Assembly: GCF_019649055.1 (NCBI RefSeq)
Contig: NW_026570378.1
Location: forward strand, 1 to 64,000
Direction of reading: 5' to 3'
DNA from: Paramacrobiotus metropolitanus
Lineage: Eukaryota; Tardigrada; Eutardigrada; Parachela; Macrobiotidae
Length of the DNA stretch: 64,000 nucleotides
Positions within the stretch are counted from its first letter, which is position 1, and each line of letters opens with the position of its first letter. The notes below the pieces were generated by a model that searched no databases, was not told the origin of the DNA, and saw only the letters and a program-made list of their open reading frames with translations. Positions 1 through 12,539 of this stretch are shown here, in pieces. The position numbers were made by a program, and so were the translations under genes.

Positions 1-1163
1 ATGGGAAAATTTTTGACACCATGTACCGGGCCATTTCCCTTAAACATGTACCGCAAAGCATGAGCGTGGCCAGGCTGCAGAGAAAAGTTGAACCACAAAT
101 TGATAGTGAACTATCGGGTACCCATGTTGTTATTCAAGTCAGAATGAATACAGTATGCAGCGCTTTTACTAGCAAAATAATCCGGGTAGTATGCAGTTTA
201 ATGCAATACTCGTAAACAAGAACAACTGTAGCAGGCTTTTTTGTAAACACAAAAAGTTGTGGTTATCACTACAAGAAAGCAAACATCGCCCGAAATAATT
301 CAAATAGACCAAACCATTCATCGAACAAACGGGCAAAAACAGAACTGGCATTTGTGCTTAACAGCCAACAGGTTCACTAACACAAACACCTAGCTATACT
401 TGGAGTTTACGTACATACTTCCGAGTATAGAAACATACTTCGATTATTCTCATATTCCGATCATTTAAGTATAGGGGCCTGTATACCGTTTTAGATTTTG
501 TCAGCCGTCACTTACACACCCCCATGTAGCGCGTTACAGGAACAGCGGCTGGTTGCGCAACGTGCTTCTTGATTTTTTATCACTGGTCTGTAGTCAACAA
601 AAGTAAATTGAAAATGTTGAAACTTGAAATTTCTGAAATTTGCCAACGTGACATAGCGATTCCAGAACTTTGTGCATTGCACCCGGTCTCAATACAGCAG
701 TGTGTACGTAGTGTTGTTGACCTACAGAGTACTGTGAACGTATGATGCCGTAAAAGTAATAAAATTTAATTGCCATTGCACCCGGTCCATTTCATGTTCT
801 TACCGGTTAGTTTGGTTTTTTATAGAAACTTTCTGATTAGCTTATCCGTCGAAATTCATGAGCAAAGTTAAAACTATGCATTTCTAAATTCTAGTATTGT
901 TATTTGCCTGGAAATTTTAACATTAAATGGCCAAATACGAAAGCATGCAGTTATAGGGACCGAAATATTAGAAGAAGCGAAGTAGAGAATTTATTACAGC
1001 CCACCTTTTACCTGTAAGTACTAGTGCATACGTCCAAACAGTTCGCGACTTTGCGTCGTCAAATTCCCCTTACCGGAGAAAGAAGAAATTTTAACAAAAA
1101 TTCGTACTCAAAGAAACAGCGCTGTTCGAAGCTTATTTCTGCATTTCCATTTACTGGAATTCT
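1..1163. other. intergenic, no gene recognised
   Basis: Only short frames without recognisable motifs or convincing splice-bounded coding are seen. Two phrases containing 'gcattgcacccggtc' or 'attgcacccggtcc' occur near 675 and 775, suggesting a small local duplication. Confidence 0.5.
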
Positions 1164-1743
1164 TTATTTGAACATGCTTTTCGAGCCACTGTAAAAACCG
1201 AAGCATCGGGCCATAATAGGCCCGAGTTCATGAGTGAACTCCACATCCACAGCAACCACCCTATCCTTTCCCGTTTTCTTGTACAGCTCCTTCAGAAGAG
1301 ACGGGGCGGGATTATCCGGTTGCGCTTTCTGCAGCAGAAAACAACCCCGACTTCTAGTTATCGCTTCTTTTATGGCCGTTTCTCACCTTTCCATTCACCG
1401 ATCGGATCAGATCGCCCGGGAACATGTCGAGGCGCATATCGAACACATCCGTTACAACTATCCAATACTCTCCAGATGGACCTATTACAACATCGGTACT
1501 AAATCCAAACCCGCAGCGGGTGTTCCGTACTACCACCGAGCGGTAGTGATTCTTCGTTGTATCTAGGTTGTGGTCTTCGAAGCAAATGGGGCATAATTTC
1601 TGCAAATGCAAGTTGTGCCGAAGCTCAAGCTGTTTCGCATTTACGAGACCAGCGGGATATTGCCTTTCTCGGGTCTCTCGAATCATTTTTGTAGGCTGCG
1701 AGAAATCGTCTGGCTTCGCTTTGCTCCATGTTGCTGCTATCAT
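1164..1743 (-). CDS. PDZ-domain protein, copy A (two exons)
   Basis: Two exons, 1743-1387 and 1328-1164, join in phase 0 across a 58-nt intron (GTGAGA donor, CTGCAG acceptor) to give 173 aa. After an N-terminal basic region comes a CPICF pair of cysteines (about residue 50). A PDZ-like fold follows: the carboxylate-binding loop reads CGFGF, then a beta-rich stretch, then PGDLIRSVNGK, the usual GD.I..VNG signature. The second exon supplies the helix (SLLKELYKKTG) and the last strand (VVAVDVEF). PDZ domains bind C-terminal peptides, so an adaptor role is inferred. The start is the first ATG; the CPICF exon could instead begin at an internal acceptor (TTTGCAG) if an upstream exon exists. It is paralogous to the gene at 3728-4226 with the same intron position. 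No frame break was seen. Confidence 0.6.
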
Positions 1744-3727
1744 CTATATAAAAATAAGAATATAAAAAAAAATAAGAAAATTAAATTTCAACCGATTTTA
1801 AATAGTCGTTGCTATCGAAAGCTATGCGGGTATTTTTAACCCGATACCAGAAAGTCGTTTGCGAGAGTTATCCCCATTCTGTAAGAAAAATCAACATCAC
1901 ATAAGTTATTTACAAGAACGGTGGTGGAAACATGTATTTACTGCACATCGAACAGAACCAACTTTGTGCGGGCAACAGTTGCGCAGACGTATACATAATA
2001 CCACAATCCCTCCAACAAGAAATCCCAAAGCAAACCAAAAAACGCCCATCTTCCCGAGATTTACTACGGCAAAGAAGCCCCTTCAAACAGTCTCTGTGTT
2101 TGTGGTGCATGGCACATAGCGTCAGATCTAGCCGGTTTTCGGGAAAAAAGGATAATATTGTCGTCCATGCTTTTCTTTATAAGTACCGTACTGGTACAGA
2201 GTATGTACGAGGAAGATGTAACTTCGATTGATAGAGCGTTTACCATAATAATACTTACCATCAATCGATAGCGTGCAGGCCGCACGTGGTTGGGTACGCT
2301 ATCAACCGCCAAGGGATGACCGTGTTAGTTAGTGCAAGTTCTATATATATGTAACAGCCGCTGAGCGCGACTTACAGTATCCACTATCCACTGGTGCGAC
2401 GTTATTCATTATCAGAATAGCAAAACCGCAAACATAACATTATCGAAATAAAATGTTTGTATAGCGTGTATTCATAAAGGGGATAAAATGATAAAATAAT
2501 GGGATTATGGAAAGAAAAACGTTAAATAAAAACGGGTTAAGAAAATGTATAACGTAAATCAACAGTGATTATTCCAGTAGACAACACATTAACATTACCT
2601 TAACGCCGGCAGTTCCATGTCTGGCTGCCGTCCTCGGGGGTTGCAGTATACACCACGTAACATTTGCATGTGTAAAAGCAACTTTATTGACAAATTGTAC
2701 CAGCTAGAAGCCATTTACACTTGAACTTGATAAACCAATTTGCATCTTGCATCTTGCAAACGAGACATACACCGCACAGAAACACAGAGATATTGTTGAT
2801 TATTGTAGAGTAGTGGCGTTGCGCTACGTGGTTTACGTTTAATTTGATTCATGCTAAGGCTGTATTCACGCGTGAATATTTAGTATTTACGTACGTAAAT
2901 ATCACTGGACGTCTAAACTAAGTCGATCCCCTGATGATTTTTATTACTAATGATTTTTTATTATGCTTTTTATTTCGAATTTGTAGAGTTATAGTTTTTT
3001 GTTATCAAAAAAAATAACAAAAAAATGGCCGGCAATCCGAATTTCTGCGGATTCGTTAACCTGTGCTTTTCCAGATCCTTGGCCGAGAATTTTGTTAGTG
3101 GTGTACTGGCGATTTAAAGAAGCAATCTGAAGTTACATTCTTCGCCGGTTTAACTGCCGTATGTTCTTTGCAGGCTCACAGATGAAGCGAAAGACTTCCG
3201 GTCAGATAGCTCAAAGTGTTTCAAAAAGCAAGAAAATAAATGCAAGATTGTGGAGCACCAAACCTACGGGTTCGATTTTATTATTATGTTGTCAGTGATA
3301 CGAATTTCCACAAATATTTATGTATTTCTACAAATGCAAAACAATTGTATATGTGAAACAGCAAAAATCATAGTAAGCCCTTACGGTCCACGTACTGGAT
3401 ACCCAGTCAGTTCGGAAGGCAAAAAAACATGCAAGAGACTTAAGCAAACTATTTGTAGTACCTGCTTTATATGTAAAGCAGAGTCCGCATGACAAATTGT
3501 TCAGATTCAAAAATATAACCTAAATAATGCTCAATTGCCTATGTGCACAATATGTGGCAGTTCCCGATATTAAATCGTGTTGGCGGTCTTGTAATTCGAT
3601 GGCTTTGCTTCGCAAAAACATTTTCCATTTGGGGGTAGAACAAAGCTTAAGCATACAGTATCTGTCCGGAAATGAACTGGAAGCACGCAATACATTGCCC
3701 CGCTTTCCGCGTTACGCATGTGCAATA
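1744..3727. other. intergenic, no gene recognised
   Basis: AT-rich sequence with only short frames (for example around 1859-2231 and 3250-3492) that lack recognisable motifs or splice logic. Nothing else was identified. Confidence 0.45.
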
Positions 3728-4226
3728 TTATCCGTATCGTTGCCAACGTTCTGGCGTCCTATAAAAACCACGGCTTGTGCTGAACAGGGGTCCCAATTCG
3801 TGGCAAAGCTCGACTTCCAGAGTAACCGACGTATCCTCTCCGGTTTTTCTAAAGAGCTCCTTTAGAACTGACTCCGCGGAATTCTCCTCTTTTCCGACTT
3901 TCTACAGCAGAAAGGAAGCAACTGCATTATCTGCTGATACAGTCTCGAAGGTACAGTTGTTCTTATTTCTGTATATAGTAATTAAAATCGCCCCTCACCT
4001 TTCCATTGACCGATCTGATTAGATCACCAGCATATATATCGATGCGTTGATCAAAGACATCCACAACCAGCAGCCAATACTCCCCGGAATATCCCGGACC
4101 GGATATTTCGTCGCAGGCAAAGCCAAACCCGGAACTGTCGCTGCGCGCCACAACCGATCGATAGTGGCGCTTCGTTAAATCGCGGTTATACGGTTCAAAG
4201 CAGACCGGGCATCTTATCCGCAAGTA
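3728..4226 (-). CDS. PDZ-domain protein, copy B (5' end not found)
   Basis: Paralogue of the gene at 1164-1743. Exons 4226-3999 and 3901-3728 join in phase 0 across a 97-nt intron (GTGAGG donor, GCTGTAG acceptor). The frame holds CPVCFE, the PDZ loop SGFGF, the AGDLIRSVNGK signature, and in the second exon the SVLKELFRKTG helix and a closing strand, ending at TAA 3730-3728. An in-frame stop lies shortly upstream and a TTACAG acceptor abuts the exon at 4227, so the 5' exon is elsewhere or lost. Both copies keep the intron at exactly the same codon (after NGK), so they arose by duplication after the intron was in place. Function is inferred only from the PDZ fold. Confidence 0.55.
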
Positions 4227-4557
4227 CTGTAACGTACCAGTTGGTAAAGCTCATCTGCACCTAACTCTACGATCGAGAAAGTTACGCGTTTTTGGCATAC
4301 AGTATGTAATGCTAATTAAAACATCAAAATTTGAACAAATCAAAAGAAATCCAAAAAAAACCTAAGAAAGAAGTTGAGAAACGCAGCAGCATTCGTAACA
4401 CTGATGAAATCCAATGAACAAAAATAATTCTGGTGAAATACGTACATGAAATTACTTTTTGTTTGCAAAATACGGGCATGCCGAAATATCAGTATGTCGG
4501 CGTGGCTGGACTGTGGAGTGTGGACACGGAAAACGAAAACGATGGAAACTACGGTAA

Positions 4558-5573
4558 CTACTTAGTGTTCACCTCTAGCGGGTACTGCCTTTGCCTTTGA
4601 TAAGTTGTCATCACTCGAGTGGCTTCCGTGGCTTCCGTCGGAGCGATTTTTGTGTATTCTTTCGGAATTTCATCTAGAATTTATCATTTATGACAGTTTT
4701 AGACTGTTAGTCACTTGAAAATTTTTTAAATTCGCTACACCACAATTGGATTGCGAAGCTTACCGCGAGTTTCATCGCTGGAGCTGTCTGATTTCTGCAA
4801 CACAAATTATAACCACACAAAGCCGTTAAATTTGTTAAAAAGTAGGGTATCACTCCGTCGACATTCTTCCGCAATCCGCAACACTTTTCATTCCGTGCAA
4901 AACCTTTCCCGGCACTGCCAATTAACTTGGTTAAACTGTTTACTGATAAGCCGAAACGGGTTTTTTTCCTTAGTACTAAATGTCAGCCACAGAATGTTAT
5001 TTCTAGACCAAGTTCTCCGAAGGCTTCGCAAGATGATGCTGCTACTTCCGATAAAAAGCGCACAAAACACCATTAATTTTATGTTGTCTTTGCAATCAGT
5101 TCATGGACGCAGAATCCACGAATTCAAGGTACTCGTATGCATACCGAGTACAAAATTATGACACGGAAAATAAAAAATCGCACAGTTTTCTCCCATTTCT
5201 CCAGTTCTCCTCATGGGAGACGTGAAAAGCGAAAGAACACTAAGATAACGAACGGAGTGAATGGTGCGGAAGGTTGTGCGCGCAAAATGTAGTGGCCGCA
5301 GCGAACGGTAGTGCAGAAAGTTGTAAACCCAGTGAAAGGATCAACTGAATTTGTGTAGTGTGCGGTTATTGAAAACGAGTGTTCGGAATACTGTTATGTC
5401 CTCATATACCCACTACCAACCTCAAAGCCATCCTGGCAAAAGGCACGATACCGCATGGCCCTGCAGTGGTAATAAAGAACAACAACCAGAAACACCAGTA
5501 TAATCACCCCGGACAAACATCCCATAACAATCACGAAGCCATCCATTATTACTCCGCAGTCTCCGCTGATCAT
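4558..5573 (-). CDS. putative small single-pass membrane protein (partial gene model)
   Basis: Three coding pieces on the minus strand fit one gene. (1) 5573-5394 is an open frame with one strongly hydrophobic segment (about 20 residues, rich in I, L, V, G) followed by YYHCRAMRYRAF, a typical membrane helix with a basic cytoplasmic start. (2) 4794-4764 is a 31-nt exon between a strong TGTTGCAG acceptor and a GTAAGC donor, coding KSDSSSDETR. (3) 4673-4558 joins it in phase 1 and codes a Thr/Glu/Arg-rich tail ending VNTK-stop. The last two pieces together encode 48 residues. The donor linking the membrane exon to the 31-nt exon and any signal-peptide exon could not be fixed. No family was recognised. 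Confidence 0.4.
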
Positions 5574-5785
5574 TTGGGGAACTCATCAGAACATCATATC
5601 CCATTTCAGGCCATTTGTTTCTACAGCAATTGTATAGTACTCTGTACATGTACGTGTACAACACATTCGCATTGCTAATTTACATGGAAAGTACATGCGA
5701 GTTCTGGATGTAGTGAACTACTGAAATCTTGCAGAATTCACGCTGTCATATCCGCACTGATTAGTATTCGTACATTCTTGTACTG

Positions 5786-5944
5786 TCAATAAATACTACT
5801 TTGTAAAGCTTTTGCCCAAATTCCCGATCGATACAGTTTTGGATTTGCAGCGAAATTTGGCTGCTCGAGCATCTGTGCAGCTGTGGCCTGTGCAAGGTAT
5901 TGCTGCAGAATTTTCAAGTAAACGAGCAACTTGGCGGTAGGCAT
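5786..5944 (-). CDS. hypothetical small protein, 52 aa
   Basis: ATG-initiated frame starting MPTAKLLVYLKILQQYL and rich in Ala, Gln and Leu; it ends with TGA at 5788-5786. The N-terminal helix-like stretch could be amphipathic. It lies head-to-head with the PTCD2-like gene (start 6274), so the two could share a promoter. It could instead be an upstream exon of the membrane-protein gene at 4558-5573. No family was recognised and its reality is uncertain. Confidence 0.28.
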   Translation of the reverse strand: MPTAKLLVYLKILQQYLAQATAAQMLEQPNFAANPKLYRSGIWAKALQSSIY

Positions 5945-6273
5945 TACCGCCGCACCACTGACAGTCAACCACCGCCGCCAGCCCGTGGTGTGTGTGTAGG
6001 TTCGCAGTCTGCGCTCGGTACGCTACGCTAATCTTTAGCATTGCGTAGCGAGCCCCGCATCAGCCCACTGAACCCCACGCTCAATTCGTCTTGGCCAGAA
6101 CTGTTTTCAGTGTTTCACTCTTTTCCATAATAAATTCTTTCCTGGACTTTCTGCCTTTTTCATTGGACATTTACTCCTCAGTTTGCACGTTGTGGAGTAG
6201 TAGGAGCTGGTAAAGTTTTCCAAATTTTGTCCTGCTGGCGATTCTCCAGCGAAACACCTGCAGAACAGCAGAA

Positions 6274-8296
6274 ATGACGCCGAGTGCGCGCTGGATCGGA
6301 GCGACATGGAGAACAGTGGCTGGTTGGAGTTGTGTGCATTTTAACTGCGCGATATTTCGCAGCTCCAGCATCGTAACGAATGCGCCGCGGAATTTCTCTG
6401 GTTAGTTGTGGATCGTCGCTCATCGTCTGAAAATATTCTACCGTGTTCGAGCGTGCCAGTGTGTGAATGTGAAATTCAATCTCGACAGTGTCCGCATGCC
6501 AGCGGCTCTTCACCAAGGACTCCCTGGGACTCAGCAAATACGAAGCGGACCGCGAGGCGACGGCCGCCGATCTCGGCACGATGCAAGGTGCTTTGCGATT
6601 GCATTTTCCTAATCGAATTCCACTTAATTGCTCCCTTGAATCTTGATTAAAACGGGAGGAATAATTTTTGTTGAGGAATTATATTTGATTTATTTTTTAC
6701 AATTTACAATTTGATTTCTTATTTTATTTTGTACTTTCTTCTGTTTCTATTCGTTCTTCGTTTATTTTTAGTGGATGGTTTTAATTGGAGAAATTTTTTG
6801 ATTGAATTATTTTAATTGTTATTGTATTATTTATAGAATTTTTTATATTTAATATTTTATTTGCGTTATTTTTGGTGCGTAAATTTAATTTAATTGTTTT
6901 TCAATCTTTTTTTAGGTGATCAATTCGGCTGTGCTTTTTGCATTTAGTTTTTCTATTATCATCTTTATTACCTATTTTATTCCATTTATTTTTGGGGTCA
7001 ATCGTTTTTGTTTGTTTTTTAGCCTATTTTTAGGCGATCATTTTTACAGGTATTTTTCAAATTTTATTTTCTTATTTATAATTTAATTTGATTTATTTAT
7101 CCTTGATTGGTTCATTTTAATTTGATTTTATTTTTGCTTTTTTCTGTTTTATAATTAATAATTTTGTTTTAATTTTTAATTTTATACGTTTTCATTTGGC
7201 ATTTTATTTTAATTTTTTTGTGGGGATGTAGAGCATTTCCGGCGCAGAATGGAGCAGTATTTGTCGGCTAACTCCCGATCGATCATCGTCACCGTCTCGG
7301 AGGACCTGAAGAAGATGTGCTATCTGGCGCAGGACGACAAAGATCTGGAGATTGTCAACAAAATGCTCAAAAAGTACGCTGCACATTGCCGGCTGATTTG
7401 TGCCGTAGTATGGTATTTTTTAGGGGAAATTCAATTTTTTTGGCGTGAAGGTATGTGCAGCAGTATGGACGATCGCGCGCTGGTTCGTTCGTTTTCGGCC
7501 CGCTTCTCATGCGTCTGCATTATCATCTCAATAAACCCGACGCCGCTCTGGCCTCCATTCGGGATCCCGTAAGTAGATCTGCCTCGTTTTTTTATTTTAT
7601 TATTTTTCTATTATTTATTATTCATTTATTCTCTAAGTTTCTATTATTTCTTTATGGTTGTTTCTTGTTTTAATCGTTTATTATTTTTATTGATTAGATT
7701 TCTATTTATTTATTTTTATTTATTTACTTTGGTTACGAATTTTATTCACAATTTAGATGATAGTTTTATTACAATGATGGTTTTATTTAGATGATATTTT
7801 ATTGTAGAGTAGTTTCTTTTACAGATTTTTATCTTTGACGCAAATTAAAATTGCATTTAGTTTTTGTTTTAATTAGTTATTGACAACTGATCTGTCAGGG
7901 CATCGGCGATACAGATGTAGAAATCGTAGAACAGCGGTATTTAGTTAATTAGTTCTTCGGTATACGTTCGTTCAGGTTTTCCGATCGCGACGGAACAATA
8001 TTTGCCATGCTTTATATGTGATGTTTATTTTTTTCTTGTTTTTGGGATGTTGGCTGCGTTTGTCAGTAATTTTACTTACTTTCTCCAGCGAATCTTTCGA
8101 CTTGTCGGTGTTTATTTACGGGATGAGGTCATTAGAAATTGAGAGCCAGTGCAAACCGATGTCCGGCTTATGATAATTCGTAGTGACTTTGTTACATATC
8201 GCTTTTGCGATAACTTTCACGGCAACACGAATTAATTTCTAAACAGAGTCAAGAAAATTCATGGTTTACAAAAATAAATGTTAAATAAATAGATAA

Positions 8297-8376
<80 letters not shown>

Positions 8377-11300
8377 GTTTAATAATGTTTATTAATTTGG
8401 TTTAGAAATAAATAAACAAATCGGTTATCAGTGGTTATTTTGACTCTTATCCAGTGAAAACTAACACCCGTTGAATAATCCGTTGAGAAAGTATTTGACC
8501 CTCCGAGATAAATTGGTTCGTTATGAATTGTGGTGTACTGTTTTGGTCGAACACGAACGGAAAATAATCGCGGTAAAACTACATGTGTTTTCTCATAGTT
8601 TAAATTAGGAAATTAAATATTGTTTAACTCTAAGATAAAAATTTATCCAGGGAAAAACAGGATTATGTTAATTATTTATTTTCCGTAGGTTCTGGCGGAG
8701 GTGTACGACCAGCTGACGTCGTACATGCTGGCCATGGATCTCCTGTACAAACACCAGCGCTACGACTACGTGGTGCAGCTGTACAAAGCCATGCTCGAGC
8801 GGCCCTTCTTCGCCGAGAAATTCCCCCGCGAAAACCTGGCATTGGCCTGCGCGGCCTGCTATAAATTGGTACGACCATGGGAATAATGTTTCCTAACTGA
8901 ACAAAAAACATTATCATAATTGTCATAATTAAATAAATTCAGTCAAGTAATTTCATCATTCATGGTCAGGAAAGTCCTCAAACCATTTTAATCTTTGTCA
9001 TAAAAAGTCATACAAATATGCGCAAATTTTAAAATGCTGCAAAACATATATTTAAACTTTTTCCTTATAAATTATTTATTTAATTTTTATATGAAATATT
9101 TTTTATTTATCTGTTTATTTATGATAATATAATTAATGTTTTCTTTTTCGTGAAAATTCACCTAAAATGCGCCTATTAAAATGCTGTAAAAGAAGCATTT
9201 AACCGTTTTTCTCCCAGTTACTGAATTAAACATTTTAATTATTAAAAGTAGTGTAGTGTATGGGTTACCTGCTACCGAGATGAAACTATTAAACTATTAA
9301 ACTAATGAAAATGAATATTATGATTTAGAGAAACAGTGTTTCCCAACTGGCCAGATTTTTTTGGAAAAATGTTGAAGAAAGTTCCTGACTGTTAAATGAC
9401 TTGATCTCTTTGTTTGTTTATGGTATGGTCCGTTTTCATAAAAATTCATCCTTTCTAAAAAAAATGCAAAAATGGGTTCATTGTACAGTACAGTTTCTGG
9501 TCAAAATTGCCTTTATTATCAGCCTAATTTTTCTTCCATCAATAAGGAATTGTTGGTTTAATCAAGTGATATTTCAGCGATATTTATGAAATATGTAGGG
9601 CACACCGGAAGCGTACGCCACCGCCCGCGAGTGGATGCAGGGTGTCATGGACCGACAGGCGCCGGTGATGCGCAAAGCGGTGGCTTTTGCGGCGGCGCTG
9701 GCCTTGAAAAACGTGAGCACAAGTCAAACCGATTAAATACTGCTTTTCGGTGTGCGTTTTCCGTGATGTTTAATTTGTTATTATTTTCTTGAAGATCATT
9801 TATTATTGTCCTCCGACTCCGATTAGAAAAATTTCCTTAAATATTTAAAAATCATTGAATTGCAATGAAATAACTTTACAGATTTCTTGTGCAAACACGC
9901 GGTAAATAAAACTGGGAAAAAGCATCCGCTGTTTTTGATCGAAGGTTAAATAATAATAATAAGAAAGGTTAATTTACTCAATGATGCTGCTTCGCCATAA
10001 TTTAATTTTATTAAGAAGACTTAATTAATTTGTCAGAATGTTAGACACTTTTAAAGGTTTCCACGAAATTAATTAAATTAGCAAGTATTTATTGATTATA
10101 AAATAATTTTAATAAATAATAATATTAATATATCTAATTTTTATTTTGTAAAATATAATTTTGAGAATTGAAAAGTTTTTTTCTACAATTTCTAGAATTA
10201 ATTTAGTAACTGATTAAAAACTTGAAACTATAAATCTGTTCATGAATTACAAATAGTTCAATATTACTCTAATTTATATTTACTCGAATTAATTTATTTA
10301 AAATTGCACACCACACCCCCAGATTTTTATAGAACGATCCGGCGGGTGCGTTGGAGTTGTTGAGTTTATTCTCCAATCAGTCCTACATGTCCATCCGCAA
10401 TTTGCGCGTCCTAGCGCTGACCAGACTCGGTCGCCTGGAGCAGGTCCTCCCCATCCTCGGCTGGACCGCGGCACAGGACAGCGCAGTGAAACGGACGGGA
10501 TTGGGCTTTTTTCAGGATGTGGTGAGCAAATTATGCTGCAATTCGCCAATTTTACATCGTTTTTCCGTAGAATGACTTGCCGGAGAGAGAAAATGACACG
10601 TAGAAATTGTTGAATATCGTAGAACGATGGCGCTGGAGGACATACTTCGCTGGTTTCACGAAGAATATTATTTGACATTATTTTGAAATTCTGTTGTTTT
10701 TTATTTACGCTAAAGTTTTTCCTGGCAGACTCTCCCGGTAAGTATTTTAATGTTTTGCTGAAAATTAATTATGGAAAAATTGTTAGGAAATAAAACGTTT
10801 TCATAATTATTCTTAGATTATTTTTTTATTATTCTTTCTTGACGATTTCTCCAAATTATTATGTAATGATTTCAGATAACTATTATTTCATAATAACTTC
10901 ATGATAATTATTATTTATTTATGATAAATTAGTAAAATTATTATGAAATGATTTCGTAAATTATTATTTCCTGATAATTTCATAGAATTCTTATTGCATA
11001 TTAATTAAGAATTACCATTTCGTAATAAATTCCTAAATTTATTGCTCATAATAATTTTATGAATTCTAATAATAATTGTTGCATAATTATTATTTCATAA
11101 TGATTGTATGAAAGCATTAAGAATGGATATTAATAGAAATTAATTCAGCTAAATGACACCTAACATCGGAATGGAAATCTAATAAATTGTGCGGAATATC
11201 GTAGAAGAGTGGCTGACAAGACTACGCACAGCTTCAGTTTCCATACGAGCAGTAGAACTCGGTTAACAAAACATATTATCATCTTACGTGACCATTTTTT

Positions 11301-12539
11301 TAAAATGGTGATATCGTTCCCGGATCATTGGGAAAGTGTTTTCCGTTTTTCTAAAAAATATATTTTGTTTTGTTGAATTGAATCAGCTGAAAAGTTAAAC
11401 GGAAAATGAAATAGTGGTAAATTAAATAAATTATTACTGATTATTTTGCGCAAATAGATTGGTGAAGTGAAGAAAGCCGTGGCCGCCAGCGAGGACGCGG
11501 AGCTGCGCCAGGAATTCGAGCGGACCTTCGCCGCACTGGACCAGGGTGATCCCGTGGACGCGCAGACCCTGGATGAGTTCCTGGAGCGGCCCTTCATCGA
11601 CAGCATCGAGCGGGCGGCCTTCCAGGTACCGTTGAAATACGCCCACTTTGGGTCTTTTTTTTTAAGCTTTTTACAACTAAATGTTGAATTTTTTAAAATT
11701 ACGTTCTGGGAAGCTTATTTTCAAAATACTTTTTCTGTTAGAAAAAAAGGAATTAAAATTTAATGAAATATTAACAGCTGCTCGTACAGCATTACTCTGA
11801 GCAATTAAGAAAAAGATTAGTTCGTTTTCCGTGATATTTTCTTAATTTTTTTAATAAACATTTTATCGTTTCTTAGTGAGCAATTTTGAATTCGGCCTTT
11901 AATTCGGCCAGTTTTTCCGCCTAAAAATTTTGAAGGAATAAAAAATTGGAATTTTTGTTGCAAACCGTTTCAGATTCTCGAGACCCGGTTTAATTTCGCA
12001 TCACCCTAAACTGAAAATAAAATGTGACATTTAAAAAAAATGTATGTTTTGAATTTATTTGAATTTTAATAAATATCGTACAATACTGGCATTATACTGC
12101 ATGTCTGCTGTAGCGTTATTCCGTTGAATGTATTTTCAGCATTTAATCTGATCAGTTTCTCCATCGAAAACCAGTCCGATAATAATTCTAAAAAATTCAT
12201 TCATATTTATTTCGAACCGATTTTGATGCCGGAAGCCCGGTTTGGTTTTGCACTGATATGATTCGAAGCAGGAAAAATTCAACGTTTGAAATTGTAATTT
12301 TGAACGGTAATTTTCAGAGTCACCGTTTCGAGAACGAACGACACCGGTTGCGCTTCCCATCGCCAACGGATGGCGGTCGGTATGGGGCGTCTCCTAACCG
12401 GCAGGACCGCAGGCCATGGTCCCCACAAAATGCCCGCTACGGGATGGATGGCGGCCGAGAAAATCGCCGGGAACGCGCCGGAAGTAATTATAATGATGAT
12501 CATTATTTTTGGGATCCCGCGCGGAATACCGCGCGATAA
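6274..12539 (+). CDS. PTCD2: PTCD2-like mitochondrial pentatricopeptide-repeat protein
   Basis: Ten exons can be chained with consistent phases: 6274-6400, 6489-6587, 7232-7404, 7461-7568, 8689-8868, 9599-9712, 10333-10521, 10729-10737, 11458-11625, 12318-12539. The sum is 1,389 nt, 462 aa plus stop. The N-terminus (MTPSARWIGATWRTVAGW) is Arg/Trp/Ser-rich without acids, as in a mitochondrial presequence. Segments matching my knowledge of animal PTCD2 are FGPLLMRLHYHL, NLALACAACYKL and RKAVAFAAALALKN, in the right order. PTCD2 is a mitochondrial RNA-binding PPR protein needed for cytochrome b transcript processing. The C-terminal exon adds an Arg/Asn/Gly-rich tail (ends NTAR) that looks lineage-specific. 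The donor of exon 3 is the least certain junction. Introns are AT-rich; the one after exon 4 holds a TAAA microsatellite. Confidence 0.75.
8296..8375. repeat. (TAAA)n microsatellite in PTCD2 intron
   Basis: About 20 uninterrupted TAAA units within the intron between the exons ending at 7568 and starting at 8689. It is a simple-sequence repeat and likely length-polymorphic. Confidence 0.95.
10729..10737 (+). CDS. PTCD2: 9-nt microexon of the PTCD2-like gene
   Basis: ACTCTCCCG (Thr-Leu-Pro) sits between a pyrimidine-rich CCTGGCAG acceptor and a GTAAGTATT donor. Flanking exons end and begin in phase 0, so inclusion keeps the frame and adds three residues. It could be skipped without frame change. 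Confidence 0.55.

Noticed and set aside
4751-5161. 136-codon plus-strand open frame
   Set aside because: It starts at TTG, overlaps minus-strand exons with good splice sites (4,794-4,764), and has no recognisable content.
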